A stretch of 64,000 bases of DNA from JACDAE01 sp963717195 (GTDB lineage: Bacteria > Chloroflexota > Ktedonobacteria > Ktedonobacterales > Ktedonobacteraceae), in the NCBI GenBank assembly GCA_963717195.1, contig CAVQVR010000010.1:124001-188000 (forward strand). Direction: 5' to 3'. A program made the translations under genes and the position numbers. Shown here in pieces: positions 1 to 9,677 of the stretch. Under the pieces are notes generated by a model. That model was not told where the DNA came from, made no database searches, and was given only the letters and a program-made list of their open reading frames with translations. Position 1 is the first letter of the stretch. Each line of letters begins with the position of its first letter.

Positions 1-97
1 CCTTCTCTGCCAGCACCTTCGAGGCTGCGGCGATGATGCGTTCTCTCGTCTTGTGTTGTTCCTCTGACGGTTCAGGTCCAGTTTGTTGATTGCTCAT
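1..97 (-). CDS. TetR-family regulator, N-terminal 32 residues only
   Basis: Partial gene running off the left edge. The minus strand reads from an ATG at 97 through a short polar stretch into KTRERIIAAASKVLAEK, the typical first helix of a TetR DNA-binding domain. Only this first helix is present; the recognition helix and ligand domain lie outside the window. No strong Shine-Dalgarno sequence is seen upstream. Its target cannot be inferred. It reads in the same direction as the GH95-like gene that ends at 367 but lies beyond an inverted repeat. Confidence 0.7.
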   Translation of the reverse strand, partial: MSNQQTGPEPSEEQHKTRERIIAAASKVLAEK

Positions 98-311
98 GCA
101 AGCAATATACCAGGTCTGAACGGAAATTGCAAGTCCCTAGGAGCGAATTCTCTCATCGTTTCGGTGAACTGTCCATTTTGGAATGGAACTGGTCAAATAT
201 TGTCCTTTCTTCTGTTGATAGACTGTTTTGCGATGTCGGGATGGTTAGTCGATGGACAGAGCGTTCAGGAAAGTCAAAATCAGGTCAATTCCATGTCTCT
301 AGCTCCACCAG

Positions 312-351
312 GAACCCATGCAGACACGTTGCGTCGCGCCTGCATGGGTTC
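312..351. terminator. Inverted repeat after the first GH95-like gene
   Basis: Perfect 12-bp arms (GAACCCATGCAG and its complement, 312-323 and 340-351) around a 16-nt loop, placed just after the minus-strand stop at 367. A related but imperfect hairpin lies at 6624-6664 after the third GH95-like gene, so the structure was duplicated with the gene. There is no clear U-tract on the minus strand, so terminator function is inferred from position. Confidence 0.45.
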
Positions 352-366
352 TTCTGGCTCAGACTT

Positions 367-3105
367 TTAATACACGCTGATTTCAGCGAACTGCATACGA
401 TACTTATTGCTGTCGTTGGGATTGGGACGGAGATTAGTACCAGTGACGCGTACATAACGCGCCGTTTGTGAAGAGAAAACGAAACTTTGCACTCCCGAAG
501 GAAGGCTGTAGCCCGTCTTCGTCACCACGGTGGTCCAGGTAGTCCCATTGTTAGAGACCGCGATAGTGAAATCGATGGGAAAGCCATAGCCAGCATTGGC
601 CCCATCAGAACGTGGGTACAGATCAACCTCGTTGAATGGGTGCGCTGATCCCAGATCTAACTGCACCCATTCTGTATGGTTGCTACCGGCATTGGCGTCT
701 CCGCTCGACCAGCCTGTGGACAATGAGTTATCATTGACATACGCAATTGACCAACCCCCGCCCTCATGACTCGAGCTAGCCGATGCAGTTGCGGTGAGGG
801 CCAGGTTTACACGGGAATTGACCCCTTGTCCTATTTGATAGGTATGACCACTCACAGTCGCGAAACTGACCTTGTTTCCGCTGGTGGTTGTCGTAACCGA
901 TGTGTTACCAGCAGTGGTGTCAATAACCTTCAGGCTTCCTGCCAACCAGGGATTCTGTACGGTCGCCGTGCCCCCTTTTTCGCTGGTGAGGGTCGTGCTC
1001 TGGACAACCCCACTCACGATGCTGCTGGAGACGGTGAAGGCTCCACGTGCGAGCAGATTGGTGAATGAGGCATTGAGCGAGGTGGGCCAATCTGCAAAGA
1101 GCCGTAGCGTGCCATCATAGCTATCCAATAACATAGAGTCTACTGTCTCGACGCTTCCCACCGTTTCGATACCGCCGCCACTCTGTGCAACTGTACCGTT
1201 CGCACGCAATCCGCTATTGAGATAGGCAGCGAAGCGTGTATAGGTATCCGACAGGCCAGCGCGTGCGGCTGCAGGAAAGATCCACGCAAAAGAGTTGCCT
1301 TGATACCAGGCATTAAGATCATAGATGGTGTTCTGCGCGGTCTGGAGGTCGCTGGCGGACGAACCGAGGCCAACCTCATTACCCGGGAAAATTGCATTCA
1401 CCGGATTGGCATCACTTGAATAGAAGCCCGGTGCATCCTGTGTAGACTTAAAATCGGTATGCCCGTTGTTGGTGAACGTCGGGAAAGGGCTCAGGTTCGT
1501 CACGATATCCTGCCACTTCGCCCGGCGGCTGGCATCAACGTTGAGCGCCTGGCTCATGGGAATCAGCGCCTGATCCAGATATTTCACAAAGGCAAGATCC
1601 CCGATAGGATTCGTCACATAACTGCTTCCTTCGTTCTGGGCACTATTGTTAATCACATATTTCCCACTGGCATTTTTGGTCAGGTAATTATCCCAGAAGT
1701 TCGCGACCTGGATCAGATAGGGATAGCCCGTATTCTGTAGCCAGGCCGTGTCCAGGGTATAATACCAATGGGTAATATAGTTCAAAGCGAGGTAGGCAGC
1801 ATCTCCTTTCTGTCCATAATAGCTGCTTTCCGATGTAGTACCCCAGGGACCAATCCCTACAGGATAATAGACTCCGGAGTAACCAGCAGCACTGGCGTTG
1901 GACTCGCCTTGTGGAATATAAGAAGACATCCCATCGTAGTACGAAGCCGCCAATTCTGGATGATTACTTGAATACACTCCATAGTATGGCGATTCGACAT
2001 TATAGTTGGTATGCCAGTTATTGACCCATTGAGTGTGATCAGTTGCCTCGAAGCCGCCATTCGTATCCGGTGCAATTGCACCCGCGCGGTTGTCACATGC
2101 TAGAGCATACAACGAGCCATACCAGTATCTCTCGACAGCTCCCCCGCCAAGGTCGATATATGACTTTGCCCAGAAACTTTGCCACCATGCTTTATGCGCA
2201 GTATTGAGCGATGCGTCAGAACTGCTGGTGAGTGATGCGACACTGGTCTGTGCATCGCTAAGATACGTGGTCGAATTTTTGCCACCGGCCAGCGCAGAAA
2301 CAATTGTCACTGTTGAGCCTGGTACCAGCGTAAAAGAGCCTGTGGCCGTTGCGCTACTGTTAGTGGAGGTGGTATAGTTGGTGCCCAGAATGCGAGTTGC
2401 AATCGCTGCACGACTAATCCACCTCCCTGTCTGTAAGGTCTGGCGGGTGGCCCACATTGTGCCATTATTTCCATTGAGGACACCAGCAGAGGTGGGTAAT
2501 ACTGGATCACCTGCGTCTGGTGTCTTCGTCCAGGTCTTTACGCTAATTGCCGTAGCAGCACTGCCAGCCGACGAAGTAAGGTCAACCGAGAGCAGATTTT
2601 TTGTGGCGGATGTCCAGGCTCGCATGCTAATAGTTGTGCCATTGCGCGTAAACGTCGAACGTACCTCGGCATTGCCAATATCCTGTTGCATGTTGTAGCT
2701 TGCTCCGACAAGACTGGGGATGCTCACAGTCACGCCGCCAACAGGGAGATGTACAACATGAAAATTAGGGCCTTGATCGGTCCAAAAATCGCTCTTCGAG
2801 ACGTAATAGCTTTCTGCCTCGGGGTTGCCGCCGACGACAGTGGTCATATCCCCGTTGCCCATCAATGCCCCATCGGTCAGACCCGTCTCAGTGGGAATAT
2901 TGCCCGGTGGACTCGTAAATACTCCCGTATTACGCGCCAGGATGCTTGATAGGCTCGTCTGAGCGGCTGCGTGAGCATGGAAAGGGGACGAAGAGATGGC
3001 GCGAACGCTGAAAATGCTGGTGCATACCAGCAGAAACATTAGCCCCCAGCCGATTTTCTTGCTCCCTCTGTGAGACTGTAGAGGACTTTGAATGTTTTTG
3101 TTCAT
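367..3105 (-). CDS. Secreted GH95-like glycoside hydrolase with one F5/8-type-C domain
   Basis: 912 aa from the ATG at 3105, chosen because AAAGGGAG precedes it; an in-frame upstream start at 3225 would add 40 residues ahead of the signal peptide. A basic and hydrophobic N-terminus (about 1-45) indicates export. The body has the GH95 layout: an N-terminal beta domain opening with MGNGDMTTVVGG, an alpha/alpha-barrel with RYWYGSLYAL and NNSAQNEGSSY, and a C-terminal beta domain with SYDGTLRLFADWP. The last ~135 residues form a discoidin-like carbohydrate-binding domain. GH95 members are alpha-L-fucosidases or alpha-L-galactosidases; the exact substrate is not readable. The 3' third is almost identical in DNA to the third paralogue at 6.7-7.3 kb. 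Confidence 0.75.
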   Translation of the reverse strand: MNKNIQSPLQSHRGSKKIGWGLMFLLVCTSIFSVRAISSSPFHAHAAAQTSLSSILARNTGVFTSPPGNIPTETGLTDGALMGNGDMTTVVGGNPEAESYYVSKSDFWTDQGPNFHVVHLPVGGVTVSIPSLVGASYNMQQDIGNAEVRSTFTRNGTTISMRAWTSATKNLLSVDLTSSAGSAATAISVKTWTKTPDAGDPVLPTSAGVLNGNNGTMWATRQTLQTGRWISRAAIATRILGTNYTTSTNSSATATGSFTLVPGSTVTIVSALAGGKNSTTYLSDAQTSVASLTSSSDASLNTAHKAWWQSFWAKSYIDLGGGAVERYWYGSLYALACDNRAGAIAPDTNGGFEATDHTQWVNNWHTNYNVESPYYGVYSSNHPELAASYYDGMSSYIPQGESNASAAGYSGVYYPVGIGPWGTTSESSYYGQKGDAAYLALNYITHWYYTLDTAWLQNTGYPYLIQVANFWDNYLTKNASGKYVINNSAQNEGSSYVTNPIGDLAFVKYLDQALIPMSQALNVDASRRAKWQDIVTNLSPFPTFTNNGHTDFKSTQDAPGFYSSDANPVNAIFPGNEVGLGSSASDLQTAQNTIYDLNAWYQGNSFAWIFPAAARAGLSDTYTRFAAYLNSGLRANGTVAQSGGGIETVGSVETVDSMLLDSYDGTLRLFADWPTSLNASFTNLLARGAFTVSSSIVSGVVQSTTLTSEKGGTATVQNPWLAGSLKVIDTTAGNTSVTTTTSGNKVSFATVSGHTYQIGQGVNSRVNLALTATASASSSHEGGGWSIAYVNDNSLSTGWSSGDANAGSNHTEWVQLDLGSAHPFNEVDLYPRSDGANAGYGFPIDFTIAVSNNGTTWTTVVTKTGYSLPSGVQSFVFSSQTARYVRVTGTNLRPNPNDSNKYRMQFAEISVY

Positions 3106-3184
3106 CACAGAACTCCCTTTCTGGATGTTCCATAGATGCTCAAGGAAATGAGGACTCTTACTTCCTTGAGCAATCAGTAACTGC

Positions 3185-6100
3185 CTAAGATATTGCGATC
3201 TCAGCAAATTGCATTCGATATCCATTGTAATCGTTGGGATTCGGACGCAAATTCATCCCCGTCACTCGTACATACTGTGCGTTTTGTGAAGCAAAAGTGA
3301 AACTCTGCACTCCGGTTGGTAACGCATAGCCGGTCTCTGTTACCACATTGGTCCAACTACTCCCATCGTTAGAAACCGCTACCGTAAAGTCTATCGGGAA
3401 GCCATAGCCAGCATTTACCCCATCATCACGTGGATAGAGGTCCACTTCATGGAATGCCTGTGAGGCTCCCAGGTTCACCTGCACCCATTCTGTGTGATTG
3501 CTCGCCGTATTAGCATCTCCACTGGACCATCCTTGAGAAGCTGACATACTGTTCAGCACACCGTCATTGACATTCCTCACTGCCCACCCTCCGCCTTCGT
3601 GGCTCGAACTGGCAGAGACGGTTGCCGCACGCGCCAGGTCAGTGGCATAGACCTCTATCTCCGCCAGTTGCATCAGATACTTATCACTATCTTTACGGTC
3701 GGGGCGCAGATTCGTCCCCGTCACCCGGACATATCTGGCCGTCTGCAAAGCAAAGGTGAACTTCTGCACCCCCTTGGGTAAAGCATAGCCAGTCTCTGTT
3801 ACTACGTTGGTCCAACTACTCCCATCGTTGGAAACCGCTATCGTAAAGTCTATCGGAAAACCATAACCCGTATTTGCCCCATCATCACGCGGATAGAGAT
3901 CCACTTCACTGAACTCCAATGGCGTCCCCATGTCGAGTTGCACCCATTCTGTGTGGTTGCTGCTCGCATTGGCATCTGCGCTGGACCAGCCTAGAGAGGC
4001 TTCTGTACTCTTCTCTTGCCCATCATTGACATCCTTCAGCGACCAATCATTGCCTTCATGACTCGAACTGGCGGAAGCAGTTGCCGCACGAGCGAGATTG
4101 AGAGGCACATAACTATGATGACCGGTCCCGCTCAAGTGATAGGTGTGACCGCGCTTCGTCGTGAAGCTCACCAGATTTCCATTGGTAGTTGTTTTCACTT
4201 TGCTTCCATCAGCGGTGGTATCAGTGACCTTGATCGTACCAGGCGACCAGGGACTATCAATGGTTGCGGTACCCCCTTTCTGGCTGGTGAGCGTTGTGCG
4301 CTGGACAATGCCACCTTTGAGGCTACTGGAGACCGTGAAGGCTCCATTGGCCAGCATGTTCGTGAAGGAGGCATCGTGTGAGGTTGGCAGATCCGGGAAG
4401 AGGCGCAAGACCCCATCATAACTGGAGAGGAGCATGCTATTGACGGTCTCCATGCCTCCAAAGGTCTCTGCCCCTCCACCCCACTGATAGACGGTCGTAT
4501 TTCCCCGCGCTCCAGGTTGGGCCGAGCCATAGCCTCCTGAGAGATAGTAGGTGAGTTGATTATACGTATCCGGTAAGCCCACGCGGGCGGCAGCCGGAAA
4601 GACCCAGCCGAACGAGTTGCCCTGCGACCAGACGTTGAGATCCTCAATGGTATGTTGCGCGGTCTGGATGGTAGCAGGCGAGGAACCAAGGCCGATATCG
4701 TTGCCGGGAAAGACGGCATTGACCGGATTGGCATCGCCACCATAAAAGCCGGGAGCATCTTGCGTGGCCTTGAAATCGGTATGCCCATTATTGGTAAAGG
4801 TAGGATACGCTGCCAGGTTGGCGATAATGTCCTGCCATTTGGCGCGTCGGGAGGCATCGACGTTGAGCGCCTGGCTCATACTGATCAAAACTGGATATTC
4901 ATAATGCAGCCAGGCCAGATCGCCAATTGGATTGAGCTGATAGCTCGAACCTTCATTCTGGGCGCTATTGTGGATATTATAGACCCCATTGGCATCTTTT
5001 GTCAGGTCATTATCCCAGAAATTGGCGAGTTGGATGAGGTAGGGATAACCCACCTTTCGTGCCCAGGTCGTATCGTGCGTATAGTTCCAATGCAAGGCGA
5101 AATTTGTTGCGAGCCAGGCTGCGTTGCCTTTCATATTCAAAAAGGACCCATAGGTCGTTTGCCCACCAGTGGCTATCGCGTTGGGATAGTAGATTCCCTT
5201 GAAGCCATTAGAAGTGGCAAGGGACTCCGCAAGCGGCACATAATCCATCACGCCCTGTTCATAAGGGGTGGTCAATTCAACATGATTAGCTGCGTAGAGT
5301 CCTTGATAGGGCATCTCGAAATCGTAATCGGTTGTCCAATCACCAAGCCAGTCAGGAGTGTCATTGGTTTGAAATCCCTGCATGCCAGGAGCGGAAAAGC
5401 CTGCACGATTGCTGGCGGCCATCGCATAGAGCGAAGTGTACCAGTAGCGTTCAACGATGTCGCCACCCAGGTCGATGGTCGCGCCGCTCTTCCAGAAATT
5501 TTGCCACCATTTCAGATGAGCCTTGTGCAAAGCATTGGTATCCAGTACAGAATTGGCACCAGTCTTCCTGGCATTGAGCATAGCCACATGCGCCAGCGCA
5601 TTAGTGAGTTCGGTCGTGAGCGGTATAGGGGCAGGTTCAGGAGTACCACTGACATTGCCGCCACTTGCCTTGAGCACCGTGGCAATCTCTACGGTCTGAC
5701 CCGGGTTCAATGTGAAGGTGCCCGACGCGCTCGACGTATTGTCGCTACTGTAAGTAACCGAGGAGTCGTTGAGGATGCGCGTTGCCAGAGCTGCATTCGA
5801 TAGCCAGGTTTGACTATTGGTGGTGCGCGTCGCCCACATCGTATTGGGACCACTCACTAGCAGGCCGGCCGTCGTCGGCAAATTATCCTGGGAACCAGCG
5901 TAGGTCTTCACGGTCACAGATGGAGTCGTCGATCCTGAGGCATTCGTCACGCTCAACACCATCGTGTCTTCGGTCGCCGAGATCCAGGATCGGAGCTTGA
6001 TGGTTGAAGCGCTGGTCGTAAAGGTTGAACGCACCTCAGCGTTGCCGATATCCTGCTCTTGCTTATAGCTCGTTCCTGTTCCTGCGAGTGCAGGAATACT

Positions 6101-6469
6101 CACAATGACACCACCGATTGTCTTGGGAACGTTGTCCTTCCAGAAATCGGTCGCATTGATGTAGTAGGTCTGAGCCTCCGCTGTTCCTCCGACCACTGCG
6201 GTCATGTGACCATTACCCATGAGGGGACCATCGGGCACATGACCACTGGGTGTTGCCGTCGGCGCAGAGGTCATCACCGAAGTATTGCGTGCCAGAAGAG
6301 CTGACAAACTCGCCTGGGAGATGGCTGTAGCGGCATGAGCGACCAGACGGGAAGATGAAACATTATCAAGAAACACAATACTGCTGAGTAGGATCAGCAA
6401 CACCAGTGATAGACCAATTTTTCGGAGCCAACGTGCTTGCCGAGGAGCAGGCCCAGTTCGTGTAATCAT
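3185..6469 (-). CDS. Secreted GH95-like glycoside hydrolase with two F5/8-type-C domains
   Basis: 1094 aa, intact. AAGGAGG sits 5 nt before the ATG at 6469, followed by a signal peptide with an RR-containing n-region and a leucine-rich core, ending near AHAA. The catalytic body matches the neighbouring paralogues (MGNGHMTAVVGG, VERYWYTSLYAM, HNSAQNEGSSYQ, METVNSMLLSSYDG). Two discoidin-like modules follow, about residues 820-955 and 960-1094, each opening with ASASSSHEG, so this copy has one more binding module than its neighbours. It lies 79 bp upstream of the first paralogue and probably shares its transcript. Role by family: release of terminal L-fucose or L-galactose from branched glycans outside the cell. 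Confidence 0.78.
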   Translation of the reverse strand: MITRTGPAPRQARWLRKIGLSLVLLILLSSIVFLDNVSSSRLVAHAATAISQASLSALLARNTSVMTSAPTATPSGHVPDGPLMGNGHMTAVVGGTAEAQTYYINATDFWKDNVPKTIGGVIVSIPALAGTGTSYKQEQDIGNAEVRSTFTTSASTIKLRSWISATEDTMVLSVTNASGSTTPSVTVKTYAGSQDNLPTTAGLLVSGPNTMWATRTTNSQTWLSNAALATRILNDSSVTYSSDNTSSASGTFTLNPGQTVEIATVLKASGGNVSGTPEPAPIPLTTELTNALAHVAMLNARKTGANSVLDTNALHKAHLKWWQNFWKSGATIDLGGDIVERYWYTSLYAMAASNRAGFSAPGMQGFQTNDTPDWLGDWTTDYDFEMPYQGLYAANHVELTTPYEQGVMDYVPLAESLATSNGFKGIYYPNAIATGGQTTYGSFLNMKGNAAWLATNFALHWNYTHDTTWARKVGYPYLIQLANFWDNDLTKDANGVYNIHNSAQNEGSSYQLNPIGDLAWLHYEYPVLISMSQALNVDASRRAKWQDIIANLAAYPTFTNNGHTDFKATQDAPGFYGGDANPVNAVFPGNDIGLGSSPATIQTAQHTIEDLNVWSQGNSFGWVFPAAARVGLPDTYNQLTYYLSGGYGSAQPGARGNTTVYQWGGGAETFGGMETVNSMLLSSYDGVLRLFPDLPTSHDASFTNMLANGAFTVSSSLKGGIVQRTTLTSQKGGTATIDSPWSPGTIKVTDTTADGSKVKTTTNGNLVSFTTKRGHTYHLSGTGHHSYVPLNLARAATASASSSHEGNDWSLKDVNDGQEKSTEASLGWSSADANASSNHTEWVQLDMGTPLEFSEVDLYPRDDGANTGYGFPIDFTIAVSNDGSSWTNVVTETGYALPKGVQKFTFALQTARYVRVTGTNLRPDRKDSDKYLMQLAEIEVYATDLARAATVSASSSHEGGGWAVRNVNDGVLNSMSASQGWSSGDANTASNHTEWVQVNLGASQAFHEVDLYPRDDGVNAGYGFPIDFTVAVSNDGSSWTNVVTETGYALPTGVQSFTFASQNAQYVRVTGMNLRPNPNDYNGYRMQFAEIAIS

Positions 6470-6522
6470 GAAACCTCCTTGTAAAGATACACGTAGAATA
6501 TGACGTTCTCATTACGTCTGAT
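6470..6522 (-). promoter_or_regulatory. Leader and upstream element of the second GH95-like gene
   Basis: These 53 bp are identical to 9489-9541 upstream of the third paralogue. They contain the AAGGAGG ribosome site and a GACGT-N7-ACGTC inverted repeat (6503-6519). Conservation limited to this leader suggests a shared control site carried along with the duplication. Confidence 0.5.
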
Positions 6523-6678
6523 GAGGACCAGTTTTCATAAGACTATAAAACAACATACTGTGAAATACCTCAATTGTAAATACACACTTTAAACTGGTCG
6601 CATCTGTCTCTTTTTCCTGATCGGGAACTCATGCAGATACATTGCATCGCACCTGCACGGGTTCCTGGGCTCAGACTT

Positions 6679-9488
6679 TTAATACACGCTGATTTCAGCG
6701 AGCTGCATACGATACTGATTGGTGTCGTTGGGATTGGGACGGAGATTGGTACCAGTGACGCGTATATAACGCGCCGTCTGTGAAGAGAAAACGAAACTTT
6801 GCACTCCCGAAGGGAGGCTGTAGCTCGTCTTCGTCACCACGGTGGTCCAGGTAGTCCCATTGTTAGAGACCGCGATAGTGAAATCGATGGGAAAGCCATA
6901 GCCAGCATTGGCCCCATCAGAACGTGGGTACAGATCAACCTCGTTGAATGGCTGCGCTGACCCCAGATCTAACTGCACCCATTCTGTATGGTTGCTAGCA
7001 GTATTGGCGTCTCCGCTCGACCAGCCTCGTGACGAGGAAGTGCTTGTCCCTTGCCCATCATTGACATAGGCAGTTGACCAACCCGCGCCCTCATGACTCG
7101 AGCTGGCCGATGCCGTTGCAGTGAGTGCCAGATTTACGCGGGAATTGACCCCTTGTCCTGTAATTTGATAGGTATGACCACTCACGGTCGCAAAACTGAC
7201 CAGATTCCCTATGGTGGTTGTTGTGACCGATGTGTTACCAGCAGTGGTGTCGATGACCTTCAGGCTTCCTGCCGACCAGGGATTCTGTACGGTCGCCGTG
7301 CCCCCTTTTTCGCTGGTGATGGTCGTACTTTGGACGATGCCACTTGCGATGCTGCTAGAGACCGTGAAGGCCCCATTGGCCAGCATGTTCGTGAAAGAGG
7401 CGTTGTGTGAGACGGGCAGATCCGGAAAGAGGCGTAAGACACCATCATAACTGGAGAGGAGCATGCTATTGACGGTCTCCATGCCTCCAAAGGTCTCTGC
7501 CCCTCCACCCCACTGAAAGACGGTTGAATTTCCCCTCGCTCAGGTTGGGCCGAGCCATAGCCTCCGGAGAGATAGTAAGAGAGTTGATTATAGGTATCCG
7601 GCAAGCCCACACGTGCAGCAGCCGGAAAGACCCAGCCAAACGAGTTGCCCTGCGACCAGACGTTGAGATCCTCAATGGTATGTTGTGCGGTCTGGATGGT
7701 AGCAGGCGAGGAACCAAGGCCGATATCGTTGCCGGGAAAGACGGCATTGACCGGATTGGCATCGCCACCATAAAAGCCGGGGGCATCTTGCGTGGCCTTG
7801 AAATCGGTATGCCCATTATTGGTAAAGGTAGGATACGGTGCCAGGTTGGCGATAATGTCCTGCCATTTGGCGCGTCGGGAGGCATCGACGTTGAGCGCCT
7901 GGCTCATACTGATCAGAACTGGATATTCATAATGCAACCAGGCCAGGTCGCCAATTGGATTGAGCTGATACTTCGAACCCTCGTTCTGAGCGCTATTGTG
8001 GATGTTATAGACACCATTGGCATCTTTCGTCAGGTCATTATCCCAGAAATTAGCGAGTTGGATGAGGTAGGGATAGCCCACCTTTTGCGCCCAGGTCGTA
8101 TCGTGCGTATAGTTCCAATGCAAGGCGAAATTTGTTGCGAGCCAGGCTGCGTTGCCTTTCATATTCAAAAAGGACCCATAGGTCGTTTGCCCACCAGTGG
8201 CTATCGCGTTGGGATAGTAGATTCCCTTGAAGCCATTAGAAGTGGCAAGGGACTCCGCAAGCGGCACATAATCCATCACGCCCTGTTCATAAGGCGTGGT
8301 CAATTCAACATGATTAGCCGCATAGAGCCCTTGATAAGGCATCTCGATATTGTAATCAGTTGTCCAATCACCAAGCCAGTCAGGAGTGTCATTGGTTTGA
8401 AACCCCTGCATACCAGGAGCGGAAAAGCCTGCACGATTGCTGGCGGCCATCGCATAGAGCGAAGTGTACCAGTAGCGTTCAACAATGCCGCCACCCAGGT
8501 CGATGGTCGCACCGCTGTTCCAGAAATTTTGCCACCAGTTCAGATGAGCCGTATGCAATGCACTGCCATCGAGGACCGCTGCGGTATTGAGGCTAGCCAC
8601 ATGCGTCTGCGCCCTGGAAAGCTCGGTCGCGAGCGAGGCTGGAGCTGGTTCGGGAGCACCACTGACATTACCGCCACTGGCCTTAAGCACTGTGGCAATC
8701 TCTACAGTCTGACCCGCATTCAATGTGAAGGTACCCGACGCGCTCGATGTTTTGTTGCTACTGTAGGTAACCGAGGAATCGTTGAGGATGCGCGTTGCCA
8801 GAGCTGCATTAGATAGCCAGGTTTTGCTATTGGTGGTGCGCGTCGCCCACATCGTATTGGGACCACTTGTCAGCAGACCAGCCGTCGTTGGCAAGCTATC
8901 CTGGGAACCGGTGTAGGTCTTCACGGTCACAGAGGGAGTCGTCGATCCCGCAGCATTCGTCACACTTACTACCATGGTGTCTTCGGTCGCCGAGACCCAG
9001 GATCGGACCTCAATGGTTGAATTACTGGTTGTAAGGGTTGAACGCACCTCAGCGTTGCCGATATCCTGCTCTTGCTTATAGCTCGTTCCTGATCCCGCGA
9101 GTGCAGGAATACTCACAGTGACACCACCAATCGTCTTGGGAACGTTGTCCTTCCAGAAATCGGTCGCATTGATGTAGTACGTCTGGGCCGCCGCTGTTCC
9201 CCCGACCACCGCGGTCATGTGACCATTACCCATGAGGGGACCATCGGGCACATGACCACTGGGTGTTGCCGTCGGCGCAGAGGTCATCACCGAAGTATTG
9301 CGTGCCAGAAGAGCTGACAAATGCGTCTGGGAGGGGACCGTTGCAGCATGAGCAACCAGGGAAGGAGATGAAGCCTTGCCAGGGAATACGATGCTACTAA
9401 GCAGGATCAGCCACACAAGCGACAGAACGATGTTTCGGGGTGCTACCCAACGTGCTTGCCGAGGAACAGGCCCAGTTCGTGTAATCAT
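6679..9488 (-). pseudogene. Third secreted GH95-like hydrolase, frameshifted
   Basis: Full-length homologue of the two genes downstream, broken by a one-base deletion near 7540: the second paralogue has GCTCCAGG where this copy has GCTCAGG. The frame from 9488 runs through the signal peptide and nearly the whole catalytic domain to GYGSAQP, then goes out of frame. The correct frame resumes at METVNSMLLSSYDG and continues through the C-terminal beta domain and one F5/8-type-C domain to 6679. Restored, it would be about 936 aa. It is a mosaic: the 5' three quarters follow the second paralogue, and from about 7370 downward it follows the first paralogue (TVQNPW, GNTSVTTTT). Either a decayed gene or a sequencing error; the rest of the reading frame is clean. 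Confidence 0.75.
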
Positions 9489-9541
9489 GAAACCTCCTTG
9501 TAAAGATACACGTAGAATATGACGTTCTCATTACGTCTGAC
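9489..9541 (-). promoter_or_regulatory. Leader and upstream element of the third GH95-like gene
   Basis: Duplicate of 6470-6522, including the AAGGAGG ribosome site and the GACGT-N7-ACGTC inverted repeat. Beyond 9541 the two upstream regions diverge, which marks one duplication boundary. Confidence 0.5.
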
Positions 9542-9677
9542 ATAAGGTCTACGACAATATAAACCCGTAGTATTTATTCAAAAATGGACCCGGTAGTGTT
9601 CTGTCAAGGGTCTCCATCTGTCAAATGTATCTTAACAGAACAATAGGTATCAGGTCCATATTGGAACCCTTTGATGG

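Noticed and set aside
4652..5803. Long plus-strand reading frame of 383 codons opposite the second GH95-like gene (and a 430-codon one at 7524-8816)
   Set aside because: Antisense to conserved GH95 sequence, duplicated only because the gene is duplicated; no ribosome site or family match, and composition fits a frame shadow.
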